Assembly: GCA_011032825.1 (NCBI GenBank)
Contig: JAADJZ010000018.1
Coordinates: 1-64,000, forward strand
Direction: 5' to 3'
DNA: 64,000 nucleotides
Origin: Massariosphaeria phaeospora
Lineage: Eukaryota; Ascomycota; Dothideomycetes; Pleosporales
The notes under the pieces are model-generated. The model was not told the DNA's origin. It saw nothing but the letters and a program-made list of their open reading frames with translations, and did not search any database. Shown in pieces: positions 10,878 to 21,985 of this stretch. Each line of letters opens with the position of its first letter. Position 1 is the stretch's first letter. Both the position numbers and the translations under genes were made by a program.

Positions 10878-11606
10878 GGTGGGATGTAGTTGTTTGGGGG
10901 TGGATCATGGTAGGCTACTGCGTCGCGTTCCATGGACAGTGGTCCACTCAGAATGCTGTAATAGTCACCACTTCATTTCCAACCAGTTATAGATAACCTG
11001 GGTAATGCCGCCGTGTCCGACTGGTAGTCACGGAAGTATTGCCATCTGTAATATGTTGGGATGAGGCAAGACTGCGATTGATGGTGACGGTCTATATATC
11101 TTGTGATTCAAATATGTTTGGCGTTTGCTGTTTACGGATAACTGTCTATTCTAATGGGTTGTGGATGGGTCTAGTGCACATGGTTTGGCGATTGATTCGG
11201 AGAGTTGAGTTACGAGTGTAGATTTAAAGGCGGATATAAACTCTGAAGAGGCTTCAGCTACTACATGTTCACTCCTCTGCGTACCTTTTTGTGTGTTTCG
11301 TATCCGAACTTTGTTCTAGAGACTCAGATCCCGCTAATGACCTTAACCTGTTCCCACGAACAGCAAAGTCCGCGTTAAACCTCTTCCAACCTACGACTTC
11401 GTTGTACCAGCGGATGAGGGGCTTCGTACTTCTATCGGCGATTTTAGCGTTCTTTTCTAAAAAAAACACGAGCTTCATTTTGATGGGGGCCACGATCATG
11501 TAGGCGTAGAAATAGATTATGCAAAGATTCGTTACTAAAAGTATGGTATATGACACGAAAAACCTCCCAGCTCTCCGCTCCGTCTCCGTCTCCCCCTCCC
11601 CCAAGG
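10878..11606. other. Intergenic, no gene recognised
   Basis: 729 bp containing the 5' flank of the 551-aa gene and the 3' flank of the next minus-strand gene. Moderately AT-rich, with no convincing coding sequence. Confidence 0.45.
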
Positions 11607-12475
11607 CTACCTCTCGGGCAACTCGCTCCGCCCCGACAACGTGCCCCCGCCCGGTAATTCGCTCGGTGGGTCATACGGCGTAACGGCCGCAGCCGCATAC
11701 CCATCAATCTCCTGCTGGTCCGCCACGTGGCCGTACGTGTATTTATCCAGGGGCTCGTTCTCGACGGCCGCCGCGTCTTTCGGCTTGGCGGGTGTTAGGC
11801 GCTTGAGATACTTCAGCATGAAAAACACGCCGACGGCGAGCAGGATTACGATGGGGATGCCGACGCCGAGACCGACGCCTAGGCCAATGCGCAGCGCCGA
11901 CGAGTCGGAGTTGCCTGCTGCTGCTGGAGGAGGCACGGGAGACGCGGGGTTGGGAGGTGTGGGCGTTGGCGGGGCGGGCGTTGTAGGCGCGTTATTGGTG
12001 TTGGTGGAGACGGGCGTGGTTGCGGAGGAGACGTCTGTAGTGGACGGCGCGGCCCCCGTGATGTTGAAGTAGCCCGACGTAAAGCCTTCTTCGTTGTTGG
12101 CCTCGCTGACCCACCATAGGAAGTAAATATTTGAGTCGGACGCCCGGAGCGGCGTGTCGACACTGATAGTCCAGTTAAAAGCGCGCGGGTCAATGCGAGT
12201 CTTTTCCTTCTCTGCGTCTGTGTTAGCGACTACCATGCCCTGTCCCACTCAATCCACAGCGTCGACATACTGAACAGCTCGGCGCCCCGTGTCGCGCCGC
12301 CACCGGGGTTCTCTTGGTGCAGGTAGACTACGAAGCTATCCAGGCTCGTCGACCACGTCACGGGCATTTCCGTCTGGTCGCCGAAGACGCGGTTGGTGCT
12401 GAAATCGCGCGTGATGGAGGCGGCGCCTGGCGATTCACAGATGCCGAAATCAGGGTTGGTCGGGGGGGTACTCAT
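11607..12475 (-). CDS. Single-pass fungal membrane protein with Pro/Thr stalk
   Basis: Two exons, 12271-12475 and 11607-12211, joined across a 59-bp intron with textbook signals (GTATGT, branch GCTAAC, CAG), give 269 aa. Residues 1-115 form a small beta-rich ectodomain (NPDFGICESPGAASITRDF ... FNWTISVDTPL ... YFLWWVSEANN), then FTSGYFNIT. A Thr/Pro/Ser-rich stalk of about 50 residues follows, then a transmembrane helix (IGLGVGLGVGIPIVILLAVGVFFML) and a cytosolic tail of about 70 residues with a Tyr-containing end. This layout is common in fungal wall-stress-sensor-like or Mid2-like proteins. The odd point is the start: the only in-frame ATG (12475) leaves no signal peptide, so an upstream exon may be missing from this model or the 5' end may be damaged. 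Confidence 0.7.
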
Positions 12476-13581
12476 TGCTGTTGAATGTGTGTGCAGCAAC
12501 GCGCTCAAGGCTGTGGTAGATGTTCGTCGCCGACTGGGAGTGTGCGGTCTCCGCTCGCACTTGAAACCGTATGCAGGATTTGGCGGGCGTAAGAAGGCGA
12601 TACTACCCTGCGTTTAGATGGTGCCTTGTTGCGGATGCTGCGCTTGGAAACGTTTCGATGGTGCTGGGCCGGCAGTAGGACGCTGTACTTTGGTGTATGG
12701 GTCGAATTAGTTCAAGGAGGATATGGAGACGGTGTAGGATCAATCGCAGGGCAGGCCTCCAGCGTCCAAGGGCGGTCGGCTTTAGATGTTGGATGTTCCG
12801 TTAGGTAGGGCGTCCAGCACGTCTCATGGGGCCATGCACTTGGGGGCGGAAAGGCGGACATGGTGAGCCCGTTCATCCAATCAGCATCGTCAAGCACCGA
12901 AGGCTGTCCAATGAGCGCGGTATAGCACGAGCGGACCATTCCTACAAAGGTATAAGCGGGGCGTTTGCAAGGCTTAGACGCAGGAGCGGGATTGCTTGGA
13001 TTCTTACACCTACCTATGATTAGACCACCAAGTTGAGTCTTTTACTAATGCTGGTGGCAAATGGCAGCTCTGAAACTCGGACGAAGAGGGTAGAGAATGT
13101 ATGTGACATGGCCTGGTGAGCTGCGCAGAGAAGACGAGTGTACGGTGTACTTGTAGAGAGTATGAAGAAAGTCGAAGAGGTTGGGGAAGCCGCTTCGCGC
13201 TATTCCATCTTGGGAATAGTGAAAACCCCAACCTCATGCACTACGTTCTCGCACGTATCTCTTGGCTGACAAATAGAGCAATCCTCCAGTAAATATGAAG
13301 TTCGTAGGCAGGGAGTACATCGATGTTCATACTAAGGTAGAACTCTTGTTTCCCTAGGAATTTAATCATTTTGACATATGCGCCTATACATCCTCCGCAA
13401 TAGGCGTGGAGAACTGCCTAAGGCAAGACCTCTAATAACAGGATAGGATTCTCAACGGTGCGGTAAGGGAGAAAACATATCGCATCTTATTCCTGGAACA
13501 GCAGAAGCTGCACACAAAACATATTACGGACAACAAAGAAACGCCTTTCTGATGGATAGACTCTACCATTAGATACGGCAT
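12476..13581. other. Intergenic, no gene recognised
   Basis: 1.1 kb upstream of the membrane-protein gene and downstream of the broken kinase. No ATG on the minus strand between 12480 and about 12820 opens a signal-peptide exon. No coding sequence is supported. Confidence 0.45.
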
Positions 13582-14929
13582 TCATGGTTTGTCCGGACAT
13601 TGAACTTCACGTTCCTTGACTGTGATCAGAGGCTTCTCCGGCGCGACAAGACTATCGATCTCCAGTTTGAGATACTCCTTAGCGTCTATCCATCCCCGCC
13701 CAAGACACTGCAGATACTCCTGCAGATTCGTATGCCTCGTTCCCGGAAGCTCGAGCAAAACCTTGTTGACGATATCCAGGATGTGATTGTTGCCTATGGC
13801 CAAGATGATAGCACGGTACATAGCCGACTTGCGGGTATACTTGGCTTCGTGGGTCGGGCAACCCGCTTCGATTATCGCATCCGTATAGAACTTACGGTAG
13901 GTCTCCACTTCCTAGGACATGTAGGGAGGCTGGGTCAGCGCGAAGCCTGGCTGCCAATTGCGGATCAGGAAGTCGGGAAGAGAGGCATAACCAACACAGC
14001 GCGGCACCGTGGTACAACCGTCCCAGTCGATGATGCCTGTTACATTTCCCTCGTCGTCAACAAGATTATTCTGCAAATCGAGGTCTGGATGGCGCAGGAC
14101 GAAAGACTCGCTCTTGTCCAAGTCTGTGTTTGCGTAGGACCCCAAGTGCGGCGACGAATAGATCAGATCGGCGACTTTTCGGAGCCTGAGGATGTAAGCA
14201 CATGTACCTGGGTAGATTTTTCTCGGAATCGAATGAAGTCGGTATGATCTGATCGAGCCGATAGGTAAACCATTCTGCGGTAGAGGTGACGTGCTTAACC
14301 GGAGTAACCGCGTCGGAGCACAGCATTCCAAAGGTGAGATCTGAATCCTCCTTCCATGGGTACGTTTACTGGATTTCGGGCATGTGGTCGGGACCGAGGG
14401 CGTCAAAGATCGGTGTTCCCATCTTCTCAAAGCTCAGGCTAGAGAGAGCGACCATGTTCCTAGCCAAGGAACGCAGAAACGTAATTCGCTTTTGCTCCGT
14501 CTCGTCCGAAACGCTGTTTGCGGTAACCCATTTACTGGCACCAGCCGTCCAATCGGTGAACCAGGCACTTTGAAAGTTCTCGCTGAGCGTGCTTTGAGTG
14601 GAAACACTCTGGGTGTTCCCTACCATCGGCGTCTTTCCCCTGTACGATGATATTGACATATTCCTGGATCCTTGAAGTGCTGTCGCTTGAGAATCTAACT
14701 TCGTTAACGGTTGGTCGATATTGGGAATGGGTACGAACTTCTCAGCAGTCTCTCCAGTAACGCAATCTCGAGACTTCGTCCGACAAAATATGGCGAAGGT
14801 GTTTGACGGCTCAGAAACAAACAGCCGTGATGAGGACTGGCAATGGGGATGGCGATGGGAAGTGGAGGTCGAGTGGTTCTTCGCAAAGAAGAGGCTGAGT
14901 GTGTTACGAAGACTTCCGACGACGTGCAT
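13582..14929 (-). pseudogene. APH-like kinase pseudogene, paralogue of 18972-21209
   Basis: Fragments in different minus-strand frames align in order with the intact kinase at 18972-21209. The start near 14929 (MHVVGSLRNTLSLFFAK) matches the paralogue's MAFVLGFRNVVKFLAED. EQKRITFLRSLARNM (about 14440-14500) matches its linker. FVLRHPDLDLQNNL and GIIDWDGC (about 14010-14110) match the catalytic and metal-binding motifs. ARYTRKSAMYRAI-like sequence and LLELPGTRHT follow. Damage: a TAA just after PEIQ near 14366, frame changes between about 14330 and 14100, a TAG near 13909 within the C-terminal helices, and loss of the ATP-binding N-lobe between the N-terminal segment and the linker. Base composition is normal, so this is ordinary decay and not RIP. 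Confidence 0.85.
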
Positions 14930-15301
14930 GATTCCCAACTCGTGAAAATCCAGGTTGGGAGTTCCAGTCATGCGAATTGTTGTTGTTATTGTTAGGATTG
15001 TAAAGATCGGTCGGTGTAGCTCACAAGAGAATATATACTTGAGAGTTACGGTCGGCGCCGATGGAAGTTGTCTCGTCAATACAGAGGCGCCAACTGAAAA
15101 ATGATGATCCAATGAGTGAAAGAAGGACAGACTGAAAGTAGGCCAATAGCGCCGGGTTTCCCAGTGATGCCTAATAGACTGTGATTATTCTAAGGTCAGA
15201 ACGGGCAAGTTGCTTGCGGGTTGCGCACCGTACTGTGCTCGACACGATGGCCTTTCCACAGACCCTCGAACCGACCCGTCACTTATCTTGTAAAAGGCGA
15301 A
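14930..15301. other. Divergent promoter region of the pseudogene and next gene
   Basis: 372 bp between the start of the minus-strand pseudogene and the plus-strand 346-aa gene. No coding sequence is recognised. Confidence 0.4.
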
Positions 15302-16496
15302 ATGCTCAGTTCCATGACTCGCAAAGAAAGAGGTACCAACCCACTTGAAACATTATTAACAAATGATCGTGAGTTCCTGTCTGTATTACCATCATATCGG
15401 CATATGGCCTCGATCTAGCTCGTTATTACGGTCCAAATTATGACGGCACGATCTTTGTCCCCACTAAGAACGATATCTGGGACAATTCGCCAGATCAACA
15501 AGGTGCGTTCTGGTCGATCCGCTACTCTCCTCTCATCCACAATGGTCTTTGTCCGGGGCTACATTGTTAGTGGTCTTCCCATGTACCCAGTACTAACAAG
15601 TTTTAGCTCATCATTGCGGTGGCTGCTACCGTGCCATCGAACGGGGATGCTACGAACAACTGCACATGGCCTTCTGTACAGCTGTAGTGGAGCACCACGG
15701 GGTACCAAGGTTTTGTGGACTCAAGTTCAAGGTCGAGCCTCCAGGTGGATGTGGTAATCACAAATACGCCGAGGATTACAACAAGTTCTTCGTGGTCGCC
15801 GTGCGTGGAGTATCCTTCATGAAGACCGAAGCTTTGCTGCCGACGGATATTCCTCACGAAGTCCCTGGATGGATGCTCAAAGGATTTGGACCTGGCAGCA
15901 ACAAGACAGGTCTTCGCATCCAAATATTCTTAGACGACAAAGGAGAACTCCACAACTGGTCGAGACAACCACTCGAAGAAAACAATCATAGCCCGATTAC
16001 GGACGCCGCACGTCTGAACTCGGTTGTCCCAAAAAAGCAAACTGTCTTCACAACCTTGCCCAATCTGCCGTCAGATAAACGGGCTCTCTTTATATCCACT
16101 AGTGGCCAGATCTCTCAGAGAAACGCATCGAAAAATGTTACTGGGGGTAAAGCTCTCCAGCTCTCGGATATTTCCAATGTGCTCCGGGAGATATCGAACA
16201 ACCCAAGGACAGAGACTCCCAGGGGGGACGCGGAGCCTAAGATGAAGATACCGAAACCGAAAGAGAAACTCGTAGTCGAGGAGACCGCTGCCGACATTTC
16301 CAAAGGCACTTCATACAAGCTGTACGAGAAGGCGAAACGGGATCGGGAGCTCAAGGAGGCCGAGGCGCGAAAAGCTGCTACTGCAGAGACGCGTGCGAAC
16401 TTGGCGGAATTCAAAAGCAAGCCTCAACGGCACCCAAAGCTACCGACATTGGATGAATACAAGGAGCAGACCAAAAGTCGCCGTCGTTTCAAGTAA
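15302..16496 (+). CDS. Hypothetical protein with Cys/His-rich N-terminal module
   Basis: Three exons (15302-15368, 15419-15502, 15607-16496) with introns of 50 and 104 bp encode 346 aa. The joins keep frame and restore continuous sequence: LLTNDPRYYGPNYDG across the first and SPDQQAHHCGGCYRA across the second. Residues of about 50-110 contain a dense Cys/His cluster (HHCGGC, RGCYEQLHMAFC, HHGVPRFCG, GGCGNHKY) that could bind zinc. The middle is polar and probably disordered. The last 90 residues are Lys/Glu/Ala-rich and helical (KLYEKAKRDRELKEAEARK). I do not recognise the family. A downstream single-exon start at 15666 would cut off half of the Cys cluster and is less likely. Confidence 0.7.
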
Positions 16497-17324
16497 CTTA
16501 GAAATGTAAGTTGGAATCAGATGTAGGTTAGCTGCGCAAGCGATGTGTTATTCGTCTGGCGTCATAGCCATGCGAGCGATAGAAGAGGGGCCTAGGGACT
16601 AGCCGTGGCCAAAACCCCTTCACATTTACCCTCATTACAGCCGGCGATTGTTGAACAGTTTTTTTGGTAGTACTGTAGGAGATGGGTATGAGTAGATGCG
16701 GCGATGGCGATGGCGATGGCGATGGCGATTAGAGGAAGAGGAGTCGGAGGACGGGGATGGGAAGCGGCTTTGCGCTAAGCTGTTCCTGGAAGAGTGCACA
16801 AACTTCCGCGCGTCATCTATCTCTGAACTTCGCAAGAGTCATATTCGCGTCTCCTGACACCATCAGCACCTTCCTTCCATCACCCTTCGTTGTACCTAGC
16901 AAGGCTATGCAGCTATTGATTCCTCGTGGATTTCCTCATACGCGATCAGACGTGGGCAACAGAGCCCTTTATCGGGCGTCAACACTATAGCCATAGTACC
17001 TACCTGTTATCAGTCTTTATGTTTTTTCTTATGAAACAATGCTTATTTATTCCGCAATCTGTAAAAAGACAACATTGTAAGGAATCGTCCTAAATATCAA
17101 CGTAACTAACATCAATAGATAGATCTATTTGACGACATGATTGGTGTTCATACCATATAGATTCGTCTGTAAAATCAACGCTGTAACATACTTTTACACA
17201 AAATAACTGCACGCTGCGTCATGGAATCCCAGGCGTAGTGTTGTAGCACATACAATACTGACTGTCCTAGAACCCCGATCCCGCCAGTCGAGGCCAATTA
17301 ACTATGAACTACTCTAGTAGATCT
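16497..17324. other. Intergenic between convergent hypothetical genes
   Basis: 828 bp between two convergent 3' ends. It contains a hexanucleotide microsatellite at about 16700-16730 and AT-richer sequence after 17000. No gene is recognised. Confidence 0.45.
16700..16730. repeat. Microsatellite (GCGATG)n
   Basis: About five head-to-tail copies of a GCGATG hexamer, visible directly. It lies outside the gene models. Confidence 0.85.
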
Positions 17325-18026
17325 CTAAAGAGGAGCGTTGCCTTTATTACTCAACATCCCCATGATCTTGGCCTTGACGAAAGTCATCTTGCTAGCCTTA
17401 GTCTTGCCTGTTTTAGCGTCGTCAATTTTTGCACCTTTCATTGCCACCGTGAGTGCATGTGCTTTGGCCACTTCCGCTTGCCTAGCTCGTTTCTCTCTCT
17501 CAGCCTTATCAGCTTTCTGTTTCTCATATTTTGCCCATGGTGGAATTAGGGCCGACTTAGCTTCATCCGCATCAGTTGCCTTTGAATTAGTGGCATTCTG
17601 AAGCGCTTGGTTTGCGTCGCCTGGCGCCAGAGGGGGTCTAATGCCAGTGTTGTTCTGCACCAACAAAGCTTGGACTTGCGATTGTACATTGACCTGAGTT
17701 GTACGATGAGCTTGCTCTTTTGAATGTGCGAGTTTTGGATGGGCCTGGCTCTTGGATACGAAACCAAGTCCTTCAATAATCGCTGCTTGCTTTGGAGACA
17801 AGAGAAGTTCGCCGGTGGAAAGGATGTTCGATTCTGAGGCTGCCTTCGCCTCTTGGCCGGCAGCTCGTTTCTTGCTTCCTTGACCCCGGTCTGGCTGAAT
17901 CCATCCTGTCTGCTCATGCGGGATGAAGTCTGGCATGTTGTGTGGCTGTCCTCTTGATGCAGCGTATAACCAGAGATTTGCGTCGTCGCTGTACCTATGA
18001 CCCTGCTTCTTGCATCCTGGACCCAT
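17325..18026 (-). CDS. Hypothetical Lys/Ala-rich protein
   Basis: A single-exon frame of 233 aa from ATG 18026. The N-terminal 45 residues look ordered (RYSDDANLWLYAASRGQPHNMPDF). The rest is polar, Gln/Ala/Lys-rich, and the final 70 residues form a charged helix (PPWAKYEKQKADKAEREKRARQAE) and a basic tail. Another frame opens 41 bp upstream at ATG 18067 (MDNSNSAGSDLPPEWVQDARSR) and overlaps the start in a different frame. It would join the downstream sequence smoothly only with a one-base shift near 18000, so the true N-terminus is uncertain. The charged-helix tail loosely resembles the end of the 346-aa protein at 15302-16496. No function is recognised. Confidence 0.55.
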   Translation of the reverse strand: MGPGCKKQGHRYSDDANLWLYAASRGQPHNMPDFIPHEQTGWIQPDRGQGSKKRAAGQEAKAASESNILSTGELLLSPKQAAIIEGLGFVSKSQAHPKLAHSKEQAHRTTQVNVQSQVQALLVQNNTGIRPPLAPGDANQALQNATNSKATDADEAKSALIPPWAKYEKQKADKAEREKRARQAEVAKAHALTVAMKGAKIDDAKTGKTKASKMTFVKAKIMGMLSNKGNAPL

Positions 18027-18971
18027 TCTGGGGGCAAATCGGATCCCGCAGAATTGCTGTTGTCCATTCGCGCCGGTGACGAGCGCGCAACAGAAGGCCT
18101 ACTTTGAAGTCAGTACAAAGTACGGAAGTGAGCTGATGCTACCAATGTACCAAGTGGAGTTTCTCGAAACATATTCGTTTAGGTTCCGTCTTGCAGACCG
18201 GACAATGATGTCCTCTATGATCGTCCTCGTTCGTGATGATGTTGTTGATGAAGGGGGACCATTTACCCCCGTAGTGTACACCATACAGGCGCGGAAGATC
18301 AAGAGTATGTTGAACCATGAGGAGGACGATGTGGGTGATGGCGAGGCTCGGAATGGCCAAAGAGAAGTACTGAGGCAGTGGTGAACAATTTGGGCTGTCG
18401 AGGTTGTTCAAGAACATATGAAGTAGAACTGCTGTTGTGGAGGTTTCTGGGGTCCAGCCCTGAATGATCCTGACCCGTAAACACCGGAACAGCATTTCCA
18501 TGGATATATTCACCAATCAAGAGTGGTGACCAGGCACCCAGCCCCATGTTGGAAATAATATGAACTTACGAGGGCGAAAATGAGGTAAAATGAGGTACCA
18601 ATCGACAGGCGTTGCTTGAGTAACGACGATGATAGTTGACAATTACTACCGCTCCTGCGTGTCATTACCCTTTAGTCTCTTTGCTCTATGTCTTGGGCCA
18701 CAGGCAACGGCAAGCTATTTAACAATGTGAAAGAACTAGGATGCACGTTCACTGGTCAACAAGGTATGTCAGTGGATGAATTGCCGTGGAAACACCTCGG
18801 CGACAATCGGGAATATCGATGAGCGTATCGATACGACCGCCAACATCTAGTTTCACTGATTGCAATCGGCGTTCGTTCGTACATAAGCCTCCCGATGCAA
18901 ATAACAAACACCACACTCTCCACCACCTTCGTCACCACAATACCTTGGAACCTCTACTCAAACACATAACT
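18027..18971. other. Divergent intergenic region
   Basis: About 945 bp between the starts of the 233-aa gene and the APH-like kinase. Minus-strand open frames at 18139-18547 are short, overlap each other and look non-coding. Confidence 0.4.
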
Positions 18972-21209
18972 ATGGCCTTTGTGCTGGGGTTTCGGAATGT
19001 CGTCAAATTTCTCGCTGAGGATAGCCGCGCGCAACGTCACAATAAATCGCGACGGCCCCTCCTATCGTCACAGCATTCTGGCCCGCAAGGTGGTTCACCG
19101 CAGGCTCAAAAGCCCGGAAAACTCGCTCGTGCGCTGAATGCCGGCCGCTCGTTTTTCAAACGCAATAAGACCCTCGACCCTTCCGAAAACACACATAATA
19201 CGTCATGCCCTGTTATAGATACTCTTCGACCTGACGTCGCGTTCCGAGCTACTAGGATCTCTCTACACGTTTCTGGTCCCTCCAAGAATGGCGAGCATGA
19301 CTCTACAACCAAGACGGACAAACTCGAGGACGGCTGTGATATCCGCATCGCAGTGGATTTAAGCGCCAGTACTGGCGGTAAATGTGAGCAGAACGATGAG
19401 CATGCACAAGAAGTGAGCGCTGGTGCTCCAGCCTCTGCGGCGCCCGCTGCTCGTAACGTCGTTCACGTATCTACGCAACTCTCTATTGTTCCATCCAATA
19501 ACTCACGCTCGTCGGATGGAGACTCTTCTAGCCACATCACCACCACAAGCACACAAACTTCGATTGATGTCGAGGAGACTAGGTTGGGAACTATTAAAGA
19601 GGCCCAGGTGCACCTTGATCAACAGCACACTTCTATTATGGAGCCGATGAAAGACGACATGCAAGCTATTAAGGCGGACGCGGGAAACACCACACAAGAC
19701 AATGGATTGGATCTGCGTTTAGGGACCAGCTTCGAGAACCTGCAGCTAAATATTGAAATTCAGGATAACCAGAAATACTCTACGGTCGCGGGGGAACAAG
19801 ACAAACGCGATGACGAGGACCTACAAGGGGAAGATGATAAACCCGAGACCTTGGAGCGGCATGACTGGGAGGTCATTAACGCCATTCCCGATGTCGACTT
19901 CAAGCGGTTGCTTCTCCAATGGGAGGATACCGCGTTGGACACGGATATCGAAGAAGACTGTCATGTTCTACAACATATTGAGGGAGCCTACAACCACATT
20001 GTTTTCATGTACACCGATACCCAAGAGGTGAAGCAATATGTTATCAAGGTCCCTGCTATTGGCAGCGAAGCTCGATGGCAGGAGGGCGACGCGCACAACC
20101 TCCGCTCAGAGTGTGGCATTGTGGAACATATTCTCAAGTGCAAACTAAACGTCCCCGTCCCAGAAATCATCAGCTATGATGATACCTTTTTCAATCCAAT
20201 ATCAGCGCCTTACGTACTGATGAAGCGGCTCGCCGGCATCCCAGCATATAAGATGTGGGATCCGACTGAGCAGGAACGGGACCACATAAGCGCAAGCCGC
20301 GTCTCAGCAGAAACTCGGCAGAAGCGCATTACCTTTCTACGCTCGCTCGCGAAGGCTATGACTGGATTGTCTAAACTCGAATACAATATGATCGGCATGC
20401 CAGACTTTGGCGGCCGACCTGTATTGCAGGAACCCGAGATCATGCACTCCTACCGTTGGACACATCCTGATAATCTAACACGGGAGGATCTGACAACTGA
20501 GAACCAGCTATACAAGTTCGGTCCCTTCACATCAAGCAAAGAATACATGACGCACCGACTTGATGGCGTCTTTCCATCCAGCGGCCTCGATCCGGAACTT
20601 TACGACACCAACAAACAGAATTACCTCTATGGCATTCGTAAGATCCTCGACATCATCTACGCGCACCCCTGCATCGCCTTTTCCAAGAAGCACCCCGACG
20701 ACGCCAAAGAAACATTCGTGCTCCGGCACACCGACCTCGACCTCCAAAACATCCTCGTCAACGACGAAGGCGAGGTCACCGGAATTCTCGACTGGGAAGG
20801 CTGCATGACCGCACCGCGATGCATCGGCTACGCCACACTCCCCGTATTTTTAATGGCCGACTGGCAAGTAGGCTTCACTCTACAGGACGCCCCGTGCATG
20901 CCCTCCTGGGAACTCGACTTCTACCGCGACATCTACACGGAGGCGATCTTCGACGCAGGCTGCCTAGTCGCAGATGCTAGGTACACACGTAAATCGGGAA
21001 TGTACCGTGCGATTGCAGGTGCGCTGGACGATGGCGGCGATGCGGAGGATCTAGTCAAGAATGTTTTGCTTGAGATTCCTGGGACGAGGAGGATGGACCT
21101 GGACAAGCTTATACGGCTCGTGGGAATAGGGTGGGAGGAGGCGGAGGAGTACCTCAAGATCGAGATCAACAAGGTGCTGGAGCCTGAGGATCGAGTGTTA
21201 GGACAGTAG
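18972..21209 (+). CDS. APH-family (aminoglycoside phosphotransferase-like) kinase
   Basis: A single exon of 745 aa from ATG 18972. This start was chosen because the paralogous pseudogene begins at the matching position. Residues 1 to about 330 are polar and low-complexity with no domain I can name. The kinase domain covers about 360-650: N-lobe QYVIKVPAIG with the likely ATP-binding Lys, hinge YVLMKRLAGIPAYKMW, catalytic HTDLDLQN (His at about 586, Asp and Asn following) and GILDWEGC (metal-binding Asp at about 607). These are the Brenner-type motifs of PF01636. A helical C-terminal region follows (ARYTRKSGMYRAIAGAL, KNVLLEIPGTRR). Such proteins are common in fungi; few have known substrates and none is known here. 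It lies in inverted orientation to its broken paralogue at 13582-14929. Confidence 0.85.
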   Translation: MAFVLGFRNVVKFLAEDSRAQRHNKSRRPLLSSQHSGPQGGSPQAQKPGKLARALNAGRSFFKRNKTLDPSENTHNTSCPVIDTLRPDVAFRATRISLHVSGPSKNGEHDSTTKTDKLEDGCDIRIAVDLSASTGGKCEQNDEHAQEVSAGAPASAAPAARNVVHVSTQLSIVPSNNSRSSDGDSSSHITTTSTQTSIDVEETRLGTIKEAQVHLDQQHTSIMEPMKDDMQAIKADAGNTTQDNGLDLRLGTSFENLQLNIEIQDNQKYSTVAGEQDKRDDEDLQGEDDKPETLERHDWEVINAIPDVDFKRLLLQWEDTALDTDIEEDCHVLQHIEGAYNHIVFMYTDTQEVKQYVIKVPAIGSEARWQEGDAHNLRSECGIVEHILKCKLNVPVPEIISYDDTFFNPISAPYVLMKRLAGIPAYKMWDPTEQERDHISASRVSAETRQKRITFLRSLAKAMTGLSKLEYNMIGMPDFGGRPVLQEPEIMHSYRWTHPDNLTREDLTTENQLYKFGPFTSSKEYMTHRLDGVFPSSGLDPELYDTNKQNYLYGIRKILDIIYAHPCIAFSKKHPDDAKETFVLRHTDLDLQNILVNDEGEVTGILDWEGCMTAPRCIGYATLPVFLMADWQVGFTLQDAPCMPSWELDFYRDIYTEAIFDAGCLVADARYTRKSGMYRAIAGALDDGGDAEDLVKNVLLEIPGTRRMDLDKLIRLVGIGWEEAEEYLKIEINKVLEPEDRVLGQ

Positions 21210-21985
21210 AGGTGTCACGGTGTCTAGTATTGCTGCGGTTTTCTGGATTCTTGAAGGTTTATCTCTTTAATCGTATGTACATACAGTAGTTCTAGTATCG
21301 TAGTAACTCCAATAGCAACTCCAGGCCTAAGTCTAGAGGATCATGATAATCTATAGTAAACGGTGTGCTGGATACAATGTAGCTTACAGCAGATATCCAA
21401 TTCCACATTACCTTCTCTGGCTTGATACGAGGACGGATGTGTTGACTGTACATTACCCCCTATGTTGGCTACATTAGGTAACGTAGCGGCTTATTGTATC
21501 CTGTATCATACTTTGTAGTAGGCATACATGATAATACAAAGTCGCACCATTGAATTGTGCGGATCTAGAATTACCTTCATAGTCAGAGAATTGGGAAATT
21601 ATACGAGATATACTTTGACCTCAGCAATGTGTCTAAAGGGAGATTTTAGAGCTTAATATCAAGAGGATTAATTTGCGACACGAAACCTATATTACAGGAT
21701 ACAAGGGAGTAATCCATAGGCAGTGTTAAGACGTTGGATCAAGCGAATATAGGCAGTAGAGGCAGGAGGATAGATTCACAAGCCCAAAAACACATGGATA
21801 TCCAAGCATTGTAATGGCATTGAACCTTTTTAGCCCTTTGTCAAGAGCTTTGGCCGGAGCTCGCAAAATTGCTTCGCCAGTCCCACAAGGGGCAATATCG
21901 CCACGTGTATCTACCACCCCCAATCCCCCAACCCCAAAGAAGCAACCCCTCCACAAACATCCCCACACCTCCCCCCAATCTACCC
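21210..21985. other. Intergenic, no gene recognised
   Basis: 776 bp between the 3' ends of the convergent kinase and 635-aa genes. AT-richer than the neighbouring genes; no coding sequence is supported. Confidence 0.45.

Noticed and set aside
10260..10889. 209-aa + strand frame
   Set aside because: Antisense to the N-terminal half of the 551-aa gene; Pro/Leu/His-rich shadow.
18139..18547. Minus-strand frames upstream of the APH-like kinase
   Set aside because: They overlap each other in different frames, lack a domain and lie where a promoter is expected.
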